64,000 nucleotides of DNA from Alphaproteobacteria bacterium. GTDB taxonomy: Bacteria; Pseudomonadota; Alphaproteobacteria; Reyranellales; Reyranellaceae. The position numbers and the translations under genes are program-made. The notes under the pieces are model-generated. The model was not told where the DNA came from and did not search any database. It saw only the letters and a list, made by a program, of their open reading frames with translations. Below are positions 57,944 to 64,000 of the stretch, piece by piece. Position 1 is the stretch's first letter. The number at the start of each line of letters is the position of its first letter. The DNA is taken from positions 124,001 through 188,000 of the forward strand of contig JAFKFL010000007.1 of NCBI GenBank assembly GCA_017308235.1. Reading direction: 5' to 3'.

Positions 57944-58855
57944 TTAGGTGCGCTCCGCCGCTGTCGTCTTTCGACGCTGGCGCAGGAAGGAGATGAAGGC
58001 CCGGAGCGGCACCGGAAGCTGCCGGCGGCCTGAATAGTAGAGATAGTAGCTGTGCTGTATCGGCGACCAGTCGGTCAGCAGCGGCATCAGCCGGCCCTGC
58101 GCGATCTCGGTCGTCACATAGGATTCGATCGTGTAGCCCACGCCCACGCCATCGAGTGCTGCGCGCAGCACCAGCTCCATGCTGTTAGTGACCATCGTGC
58201 CGTTCACCGACAGATGCAGCACCTTCTTGCCGCGGGCGAACTCCCAGGGGTTGACCTGATCGTTGTAACGGAAACGGATGCAGTTGTGGTCCTGCAGATC
58301 CTGCGGTGTCGCGATCGGCGGTTTCTTTTGCAGATAGTCGGGAGAGGCGATCGCGATCAGTCGTGACGGCTCGCTGACGCGCACGATCTGCATGTCCTTG
58401 GCGACGGCCCGTCCCACCCGGATGCCGGCATCGAAGCGGCCGCTGGCGATGTCGCCCTGCCCGTTGTCGGTGGTGATGTCGAGCGAGATGCCGGGGTGGC
58501 TCGCGAGGAAGTCCTTGATGATGGGGGCCAGCACGACGTGCGTGGCGCCGATCGAGACGCTGAGCCGCAGCGTGCCGGTCGGGATGTTGCGGAACTCGTT
58601 CAGGTCCTCGACCGCCGCACCGAGTTCCATGATCGCGGGCCGGATGCGCGCCAGCAGGCGCTCGCCCGCATCCGTGAGCGACACGCTGCGCGTCGTGCGG
58701 TTCAGAAGCCGCACGCCAAGCCGCTCCTCCAGCGTGCGGATGGTCTGGCTGATGGTCGAGGGCACGACGCCGAGGTGGGCGGCCGCCCGCGCGAAGTTGC
58801 TGCGCTCGGCGACGGCGACGAAGGCGTTGAGCTCGGCGAATTCCGTACCATGCAT
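57944..58855 (-). CDS. LysR family transcriptional regulator
   Basis: A 303-residue regulator. The winged-helix N-terminus is ELNAFVAVAERSNFARAAAHLGVVPSTISQTIRTLEERLG (key SNFARAAAHLG and STISQTI). The effector domain begins near residue 90 with GTLRLSVSIGATHVVLAPI, and PDYLQKKPPIATPQDLQDHNCIRFR is typical of the group. ATG at 58855 gives the usual spacing to the helix-turn-helix; a TTG at 58867 is possible. It is divergent from the EmrA-like gene, with a T-N11-A palindrome between them, so it probably controls the efflux pair. Confidence 0.92.
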   Translation of the reverse strand: MHGTEFAELNAFVAVAERSNFARAAAHLGVVPSTISQTIRTLEERLGVRLLNRTTRSVSLTDAGERLLARIRPAIMELGAAVEDLNEFRNIPTGTLRLSVSIGATHVVLAPIIKDFLASHPGISLDITTDNGQGDIASGRFDAGIRVGRAVAKDMQIVRVSEPSRLIAIASPDYLQKKPPIATPQDLQDHNCIRFRYNDQVNPWEFARGKKVLHLSVNGTMVTNSMELVLRAALDGVGVGYTIESYVTTEIAQGRLMPLLTDWSPIQHSYYLYYSGRRQLPVPLRAFISFLRQRRKTTAAERT

Positions 58856-58884
58856 TATTCGATCCAACCCACTAATCTATTCAT

Positions 58885-58899
58885 ATTATATAGGATAAT
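58885..58899. promoter_or_regulatory. Candidate LysR-type box (T-N11-A palindrome)
   Basis: ATTAT-N5-ATAAT contains a T-N11-A core (T at 58886, A at 58898). It stands in a conspicuously AT-rich patch of the 99-bp gap between the LysR and EmrA-like starts. Position and symmetry fit LysR-type autoregulation and divergent control; binding is inferred. Confidence 0.5.
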
Positions 58900-58954
58900 G
58901 CGAAGAGGGACAGCCTGCTAGGGTCCGCCTCCCCTCGATCCGGACCCCAAGAAA

Positions 58955-60022
58955 ATGCCATTTGAAGCTCCTTTTGCTGCGTTGAATGCGAAGACCCGCC
59001 GGAATTGGGTCCGCACGGCCTTGCTGGCTGCAGGTCCGGTGATCGTCGTGCTGGGGGCGCTCACGTTCTATCTGCTGGGCGGCCGCTACGCCTCGACCGA
59101 CGACGCCTATATCCAGGCGGCGCGCGTGCACGTGAGCGCCAATGTCTCGGCCCGCGTGGTCGAGATCGACGTGCGCGACAACCAGACGGTCAAGAAGGGG
59201 CAGGTGCTGGTCAAGCTCGACCGGCGGCCGTTCGAAATCGACGTCGAATCGGCCGAGGCGAAGCTTGCGAGCGCGCGGCTGCGCATTGCCACCTTGCAGG
59301 CCGCCTATGCCCGGGCGCAGGCCGAGGAGAAGGCAGCCGAGGATACGCAGGCCTACCAGCAGCGCGAGTTCGACCGCCAGAGCAAGCTCTCCGTATTGGG
59401 CATCTCGGCGCGCGCCCAGTTCGACCAGGCCCAGCACAATCTCGAAAATGCGCGCCAGCGGCTGGTCATGGCAGCACAGCAGACCGCGAGCGCACTCGCC
59501 GACCTCGGCGGCAAGCCAGACGCGCCGGTCGACAGCCAGCCCGGCGTGCGCCAGGCGCAGGCCGCGCTCGATCAGGCGCGGCTCAATCTTTCCTACACCG
59601 AGATCGACGCGCCGATCGACGGCATCGTCACCAAGGTCGAGCAGCTCCAGGTCGGCGACTATGTCAACGCAGCGACGCCGCTCTTCGCGCTCGTCTCCAA
59701 CCACGATCTCTGGGTCGAGGCGAACTTCAAGGAGACCGACCTTACCTATATGCGGCCGGGCCAGACCGTCACCTTCGATGTCGATTCCTATCCCGGTGAA
59801 ACCTTCACCGGCAAGGTCGTGAGCCTCAGCCCCGGCACGGGCTCCAGCTTCTCGCTTCTGCCGCCGGAGAACGCCTCGGGCAACTGGGTCAAGGTCGTGC
59901 AGCGCCTGCCGGTGCGGCTCTCGATCGACGGCAACAGCAACCACGTGCCGCTCGCATCGGGCATGAGCGTCACGGCCGACGTCGATACCCGCCATCGTCG
60001 CTCGCTCGCCTTCTGGAAATAG
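58955..60022 (+). CDS. HlyD/EmrA-type membrane fusion protein
   Basis: A 355-residue periplasmic adaptor. One N-terminal helix (about residues 20-45, LLAAGPVIVVLGALTFYLLGG) anchors it. Next come the lipoyl half YIQAARVHVSANVSARVVEIDVRDNQTVKKGQVLVKLD (key VSARV and NQTVKKGQ), a long coiled-coil (about 85-180, rich in A, Q, E), and NYTEIDAPIDG-type return (LSYTEIDAPIDGIVTKV). It links the inner-membrane pump to an outer-membrane channel that is not encoded here. ATG at 58955. The pump gene starts 2 bp after its stop. Confidence 0.92.
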   Translation: MPFEAPFAALNAKTRRNWVRTALLAAGPVIVVLGALTFYLLGGRYASTDDAYIQAARVHVSANVSARVVEIDVRDNQTVKKGQVLVKLDRRPFEIDVESAEAKLASARLRIATLQAAYARAQAEEKAAEDTQAYQQREFDRQSKLSVLGISARAQFDQAQHNLENARQRLVMAAQQTASALADLGGKPDAPVDSQPGVRQAQAALDQARLNLSYTEIDAPIDGIVTKVEQLQVGDYVNAATPLFALVSNHDLWVEANFKETDLTYMRPGQTVTFDVDSYPGETFTGKVVSLSPGTGSSFSLLPPENASGNWVKVVQRLPVRLSIDGNSNHVPLASGMSVTADVDTRHRRSLAFWK

Positions 60023-60024
60023 CC

Positions 60025-61560
60025 ATGAGCGACGCGGGCCGACCGCCGCGGGTCGCCAACAAGGGGATCATCACCTTCCTGGTGATGTGCGCGACGGTCA
60101 TGCAGTCGCTGGACACGACCATCGCCAACGTGGCGCTGCCGCATATCCAGGGCACGGTCGCGGGAACGCAGGACGAGATGGGGTGGGTTCTGACCTCCTA
60201 TATCGTCGCCGCTGCGATCACGATCCCGCTCACCGGCTGGCTTGCCAATCGCTTTGGTCGCCGACCGATCTTCCTGATCTCCGTCGCCACCTTCACCTTC
60301 GCTTCGGCGCTCTGCGGCATGGCGCAGTCGGTGCCGGAGATCGTCGCGTTCCGCTTCCTGCAGGGGATCGGCGGTGCCGCGCTGGTGCCATTTTCGCAAG
60401 CAGTTCTGCTCGATATCAACGGGCCCAAGGAGTATCCCCGTGCGATGTCGGTGTGGAGCGTCGGCGTGATGGTCGGGCCCATCCTCGGGCCCGTCCTGGG
60501 AGGCTGGCTCACCGAAGACTTCAGCTGGCGCTGGGTGTTCTACATCAACCTGCCGATCGGCATTCTGGTCTTCTTCGGTCTCATGGCGACGCTGCGCAAA
60601 GGGCAGAGCGCCAAGATGCATTTCGACTTCTTCGGTTTTGCGACGCTTGCTCTGGCCGTGGGCGCGCTGCAGGTCATGCTCGACCGAGGCCAGGAGAAGA
60701 ACTGGTTTTCCTCGACCGAGATCATCATCGAGACCGTCGTAGCGGGCCTGGCCTTCTACCTGTTCGTCGTCCAGATGTTCACCAGCAACCGCCCCTTCAT
60801 CAATCCGGGGCTGTTCAGGAATCGCAACTTCATCGTCTGCATTTTTATCGGCACCGTCGGCAGCCTCGGCATGTACGCGACCCTCGCGCTGTTGCCGCCG
60901 ATGCTGCAGAGCCTGATGCAGTATCCCGTCATTCTCACGGGGATGGTGACGGCGCCGCGCGGGATGGGGATGCTGCTCACCCTGTTTCTGTCCGGCCGCC
61001 TGATCGGACGCTTCGATGCGCGGCTGCTGCTCACCATTGGCGTTGTCGTTTCGGCGTACGGGCTGTGGCTGATGACGCACTTCTCGCTGCAGATGGACTA
61101 CTGGCCGATCGTGATCTCCGGCGTCATCCAGGGGCTCGGGCTGGGGCTGGTCTTCGCGCTCGCCAATACGATGGCGTTTTCGACCATCCCCATGGGCCTG
61201 CGTAACGAGGCGACAGCCTTCTGGAGCCTGGTGCGCAACATGGGCAGCTCGATCGGCATTTCGGTCACGGCCTTCCTGCAGACGCAGAACACCCAGATCG
61301 TGCATTCGACGCTTGCCGAGCATCTGACGCACTACAACATCGCCTCGAATCCGGCGGTCTCGGCAGCCCATGTCGACGTCACGACGGCCAGCGGTCTCGC
61401 GGCGCTGAACGCCATGATCACCAAGCAGGCGTCGATGATCGCCTATATCGACAATTTCTGGATGGTGATGCTGCTGACGCTGGCAACCGCGCCTTTCATC
61501 CTGCTGCTCCGGCGCGGCAGAACATCAGCGGGCGGTGGCCACGCGGCTGCCATTGAATGA
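60025..61560 (+). CDS. DHA2 family MFS efflux transporter, EmrB-like
   Basis: A 511-residue, 14-helix drug/H+ antiporter. Early motif LDTTIANVALPHIQG (about residue 28), WVLTSYIVAAAITIPLTGWLANRFGRRP (key GWLANRFGRR), motif C region GVMVGPILGPVLGGWLTE (about 150), and WRWVFYINLPIG follow DHA2 pumps. With the adaptor just upstream it forms an EmrAB-type exporter of hydrophobic toxic compounds, presumably induced through the divergent LysR protein. Confidence 0.94.
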   Translation: MSDAGRPPRVANKGIITFLVMCATVMQSLDTTIANVALPHIQGTVAGTQDEMGWVLTSYIVAAAITIPLTGWLANRFGRRPIFLISVATFTFASALCGMAQSVPEIVAFRFLQGIGGAALVPFSQAVLLDINGPKEYPRAMSVWSVGVMVGPILGPVLGGWLTEDFSWRWVFYINLPIGILVFFGLMATLRKGQSAKMHFDFFGFATLALAVGALQVMLDRGQEKNWFSSTEIIIETVVAGLAFYLFVVQMFTSNRPFINPGLFRNRNFIVCIFIGTVGSLGMYATLALLPPMLQSLMQYPVILTGMVTAPRGMGMLLTLFLSGRLIGRFDARLLLTIGVVVSAYGLWLMTHFSLQMDYWPIVISGVIQGLGLGLVFALANTMAFSTIPMGLRNEATAFWSLVRNMGSSIGISVTAFLQTQNTQIVHSTLAEHLTHYNIASNPAVSAAHVDVTTASGLAALNAMITKQASMIAYIDNFWMVMLLTLATAPFILLLRRGRTSAGGGHAAAIE

Positions 61561-61613
61561 GCTGAAGACACGGCGGCTTGCCGTCTCCCGCGCGGCACGT
61601 TAGGACCGCGGCA

Positions 61614-62369
61614 ATGAAGAAGATCCTCATCATCGGCATCGGGGCCGGCGATCCGCGGCAGGTGACGGTCGAGGCGATCGAGGCGCTGAACCAGGTCGAT
61701 GTCTTCTTCCTGCTGGAGAAGGGGGCGGTGAAGCAGGACATGGTGGCGCTACGCCACGAGATCCTGCGCCGCTACATCAAGGACCGTTCCTATCGCGTCG
61801 TCGAGGCGCCAAGCCCGCCGCGCGAGCTTGCGCCGGCCGACTATCTCGCCGCGGTCGACGACCTCAATCGTGACAAGCAGGCGGCATTCGCCTGCATGAT
61901 CGACAGCGAGCTGGGCGAGGGCCAATGCGGTGGCATCCTGGCCTGGGGCGATCCCGCGCTCTACGACAGCACGATCCGCAATGTCGCGGCGATCTCGGCG
62001 CGGCCCGGCCAGGCCATCGACTATGCGGTCATTCCCGGCATCAGCAGCGTGCAGACGCTGGCGGCGCGCCATCGCATCACGCTCAACCGCATCGGCCAAT
62101 CGATCGAGATCACCACCGGCCGGCGGCTCAAGGAGGGATGGCCCGCCCATGCCGACAGCGTCGTGGTGATGCTCGATGGCGAGGAGACCTACAATCGCTT
62201 TGCCGACCATGAGATCGAGATCTTCTGGGGTGCCTATCTCGGCACGCCTGATGAGATCCTGATCGCCGGCCGCCTGAAGGACGTCGTGGCCGAGATCAAT
62301 CGCGCCAGACGCGGCGCGCGCGAAACACATGGCTGGATCATGGACACCTATCTGATGCGAAAGGTTTAG
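61614..62369 (+). CDS. cobF: Precorrin-6A synthase (deacetylating)
   Basis: A 251-residue SAM-dependent methyltransferase of aerobic cobalamin synthesis, methylating precorrin-5 at C1 with loss of acetate. The tetrapyrrole-methylase fold shows IIGIGAGDPRQVTVEAIEAL (key GIGAGDP), GGILAWGDPALYDSTIRN (about residue 103), and VIPGISSVQTLAARHRI (about 142). The CobF-specific parts DVFFLLEKG and EIFWGAYLGTPDEIL are also present. ATG at 61614 follows TAGGA. No other cob gene is near, so it is detached from the rest of the pathway. Confidence 0.92.
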   Translation: MKKILIIGIGAGDPRQVTVEAIEALNQVDVFFLLEKGAVKQDMVALRHEILRRYIKDRSYRVVEAPSPPRELAPADYLAAVDDLNRDKQAAFACMIDSELGEGQCGGILAWGDPALYDSTIRNVAAISARPGQAIDYAVIPGISSVQTLAARHRITLNRIGQSIEITTGRRLKEGWPAHADSVVVMLDGEETYNRFADHEIEIFWGAYLGTPDEILIAGRLKDVVAEINRARRGARETHGWIMDTYLMRKV

Positions 62370-62386
62370 CAGCGGCAAACCTACAA

Positions 62387-62489
62387 CCTCACCCTGAGGA
62401 GGCGCGCAGCGCCGTCTCGAAGGGTGGGCAAAGATATCGCTGTGTATCCACCCTTCGAGACGCGGCCCGGGCCGCTCCTCAGGGTGAGG
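62387..62489. repeat. Nested palindromic repeat element, copy 2
   Basis: The outer arms begin CCTCACCCTGAGGAG (62387) and end GCTCCTCAGGGTGAGG (62474-62489). Inner arms CGTCTCGAAGGGTGG (62413-62427) and CCACCCTTCGAGACG (62448-62462) are identical to those of the copy at 38802. Linkers and loop differ. It lies in the convergent gap between cobF and the XRE gene, starting 17 bp after the cobF stop, where it could end transcription from both sides. Confidence 0.9.
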
Positions 62490-62504
62490 GCGTGCTGTCG
62501 AAGC

Positions 62505-63308
62505 TCAACGCCCTCTTGGCAGCAGCATCACCAGCTTGAAGTCAGTGCGGCTGGCGAAGGTGAAGGCGACCTGCTCGTAGGCCAGCCGGCTGCCACCCGG
62601 ACGATCGAAGGTGCGCTCGCCGCCCTCGCGATCCACCACCTCGTGATCGTTCCAGCAGCGGGCGAAGAAGGCGTTGCGCGCCTTGAGGTCGTCCACCATC
62701 GCAATCAGCGCAGGATCGTCGAGATGGCGGCCCGATTCGGCGCGGAACTCGGCCAGCACGCGGCGGGCGCGGCGATTCCAGTCGGGAATGATCCGGCGCG
62801 CCATTGGGCTGAGGAAGGTGTAGCGCAACAGGTTCTTGTCGTTGTCGCGGTCGAGCCAGCCCACGAACAGGCGTGCCGCCGCGGTATTCCAGGCGCGCGC
62901 ATTCCACAGATGATCGAGGAGATAGGCGGGGGCCTTCACGGCGGCGACGGCATCGGCCAGCGATTGCGGCACATCCATACCGCCCGGGCCGGCGTCGTCC
63001 GCCGCGAGCGTGGGGTCGAGCTTGCCCGCGAGCTCGAAGAGATAGCCGCGCTCGGCCGGCGTCAGATGCAGCGTGCCGGCGAGGGCCGCCAGCGCCTGCG
63101 GCGAGGCGGAGACGTCGCGACCCTGCTCCAGCCAGGTGTACCAGGTGACGCTCATGCCGCATTGCTGTGCCACCTCCTCGCGCCGGAGACCGGGCGTGCG
63201 CCGCCGTCCTCCCGATGGAAGGCCGACGCCGGCCGGCGAGAGGCGGGCGCGCTGGGCGCGCAGGAAATCGCCGAGAACACGTCTTTGGGCAGCCGGGGAG
63301 CGGGCCAT
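62505..63308 (-). CDS. XRE family regulator with MmyB-like ligand domain
   Basis: A 267-residue regulator. The helix-turn-helix is RTPGLRREEVAQQCGMSVTWYTWLEQGRD (key GLRREEVA and YTWLEQGR, about residues 37-65). The C-terminal half (about 100-260) matches the MmyB-like domain: YLLDHLWNARAWNTAAARLF, then LRYTFLSPMARRIIPDW, and FDRPGGSRLAYEQVAFTF. This domain may bind a fatty-acid-like ligand. ATG at 63308. It is divergent from a VOC gene over 90 bp, which it probably controls. Confidence 0.92.
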   Translation of the reverse strand: MARSPAAQRRVLGDFLRAQRARLSPAGVGLPSGGRRRTPGLRREEVAQQCGMSVTWYTWLEQGRDVSASPQALAALAGTLHLTPAERGYLFELAGKLDPTLAADDAGPGGMDVPQSLADAVAAVKAPAYLLDHLWNARAWNTAAARLFVGWLDRDNDKNLLRYTFLSPMARRIIPDWNRRARRVLAEFRAESGRHLDDPALIAMVDDLKARNAFFARCWNDHEVVDREGGERTFDRPGGSRLAYEQVAFTFASRTDFKLVMLLPRGR

Positions 63309-63346
63309 GGTGGTGATGTTGATACCAGGATAACGACATCTCTTGT

Positions 63347-63366
63347 ACCAGCTTCAAAAGTCTGGT
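63347..63366. promoter_or_regulatory. Inverted repeat in XRE/VOC divergent promoter
   Basis: ACCAG-N10-CTGGT, with a further ACCAG at 63324-63328, lies between the two divergent starts. Such sites are common for XRE-type repressors near their own genes. Binding is inferred only. Confidence 0.35.
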
Positions 63367-63398
63367 GCCATGCACAGCGCCGTCGCCGGGAGGTTGCC

Positions 63399-63722
63399 AT
63401 GCGCCGTTTCCATATCGCTCTTGCTGTTGCCGATCTCGAGGCTTCGATTGCCGACTACACGCGCCGCCTCGGCACCAAGCCGACCGCAGTCGTGCCGCGC
63501 AAATATGCGCTGTTCCGTACCGATCAGCTCAACTTCTCGATCAACCAGATGCCTGAGCGCGCGGGCCAGCTGCGCCATCTCGGCTTTGAGGACGATGCGG
63601 CGCAGGGCTTTTCCTCGACCCATGACGTGAACGGCATCGAATGGGAGCTGTTCTCACCCGCCGAGCAGGACGCAAAGATCCCGGAAGTCTACGGCAACGA
63701 GGTCATCCGCGCCGCCGACTAG
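63399..63722 (+). CDS. Short VOC family protein
   Basis: A 107-residue VOC protein. FHIALAVADLEASIADYTRRLG opens the first module with a metal-type histidine. Then NFSINQMPERAGQLRHLGFED carries the second, and GIEWELFSPAEQD the acidic residue. The layout resembles ArsI/cadmium-type small VOC proteins. ATG at 63399 follows GGGAGG. Its divergent XRE neighbour is the likely regulator. Confidence 0.85.
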   Translation: MRRFHIALAVADLEASIADYTRRLGTKPTAVVPRKYALFRTDQLNFSINQMPERAGQLRHLGFEDDAAQGFSSTHDVNGIEWELFSPAEQDAKIPEVYGNEVIRAAD

Positions 63723-63820
63723 CGGTTGGCGTTGGTACAGGTGCCCTGAGAGGGGCTGGGCGGCTGCAACCTGCAGCCAGTCGGCTCGTTCGCTCCGCAT
63801 GGTTGTGCGGAGGGAGTCCC

Positions 63821-64000
63821 TTGCTGATCCAGGTCGTTCACTGCCACCCCCTCGTCGAAAGTTACGATCACGCGTTGTTCCGTACGATCGTCGACACACT
63901 CGAATCGACGGGACACGAGGTTGTTGCGACGGATCTCTATCGCGAGGGTTTTGATCCCGTGATGACCGCGTCCGAGCGGCAGAGCTATATGGGCAACCAG
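63821..64000 (+). CDS. Flavodoxin-fold NAD(P)H dehydrogenase (quinone), N-terminal part
   Basis: Sixty residues are visible, running off the right edge. The opening LLIQVVHCHPLVESYDHALF and LESTGHEVVATDLYREGFDPVM (key ATDLYREGFDPVM) match the Flavodoxin_2/KefF-type quinone reductases, which use FAD or FMN. The start is TTG at 63821, four bases after AGGGAG. Its function beyond the family is not determinable from this part. Confidence 0.82.
   Translation, partial: MLIQVVHCHPLVESYDHALFRTIVDTLESTGHEVVATDLYREGFDPVMTASERQSYMGNQ

Noticed and set aside
59788-61371. 527-codon open frame antisense to the EmrB-like gene
   Set aside because: Composition (H, R, D, Q-rich) is typical of a shadow frame. 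The plus strand has 14 helices and DHA2 motifs.
1-64000. CRISPR arrays, tRNA, rRNA, insertion sequences and prophage genes
   Set aside because: I saw no regularly spaced repeats, no tRNA-like or rRNA-like sequence, no transposase, integrase or phage structural motif on either strand.

Overview
The window is GC-rich, densely packed chromosomal DNA with many 4-bp ATGA overlaps, frequent GTG/TTG starts and Tat-type signal peptides. The mix of genes (branched-chain-amino-acid-type ABC transporters, hydantoinase-like HyuA/HyuB pairs, an orphan TctC-type binding protein, GntR/FCD regulation) suggests a metabolically versatile alphaproteobacterium of the Bradyrhizobium/Reyranella kind. This is inferred from gene style, since no rRNA or other marker is present. 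I see no tRNA, rRNA, transposase, phage gene or CRISPR array.

Layout. 1-4.5 kb (minus): a Liv-type ABC transporter, cut by the left edge. 4.6-11.0 kb (plus): a tightly coupled operon of enoyl-CoA hydratase, HyuA, HyuB, SDR and a GntR/FCD regulator. A palindrome in the shared divergent promoter is a good operator candidate. 11.1-11.6 kb: an uncharacterised gene. 11.9-19.9 kb: a Pot-type ABC transporter, a metal-ligand-less M24 (creatinase/ectoine-hydrolase-like) enzyme, an M20 amidase and a YtcJ-type amidohydrolase, apparently an import-and-hydrolyse module for an amide compound. 20.2-26.1 kb: the most unusual block, holding a stand-alone RibD reductase domain, a GT4 glycosyltransferase, a PTPS/QueD homologue with a rebuilt active site, a zinc-less MDR dehydrogenase, an OpgH-like membrane glycosyltransferase and an FkbM methyltransferase. 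It reads as a pathway for a glycosylated pterin- or deazapurine-like compound. 26.1-31.3 kb (minus): MHS-type transporter with a second HyuB/HyuA pair.

31.4-46.8 kb: scattered metabolism, namely an alpha/beta hydrolase, GlmS with a small upstream partner, a Rid protein lacking the usual arginine, class I aldolase, acyl-CoA ligase, a YghU-type glutathione protein, an orphan TctC protein, a circularly permuted D-amino-acid-oxidase-like protein with a Tat/lipoprotein signal, an LLM flavoprotein, an ATC-hydrolase-like protein, VOC proteins, two polysaccharide-deacetylase-fold enzymes, an SDR and a PEP-mutase/ICL-family lyase. 47.0-50.8 kb: a glycosyltransferase, a SET-domain protein, DUF488, an exported protein and a VOC protein. 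50.8-57.7 kb: a DszC/HpaH-like flavoprotein divergent from a complete second Liv system that ends in a PuuE-like deacetylase. 57.8-64 kb: a 41-residue membrane protein, a LysR regulator divergent from an EmrAB-type efflux pair, a lone cobF, an XRE regulator, a VOC protein and the start of a flavodoxin-fold quinone reductase.

Two copies of a roughly 105-bp nested palindrome (38.8 and 62.4 kb) sit directly after stop codons and are probably a dispersed REP-like family. All calls rest on motif reading; no database search was possible.
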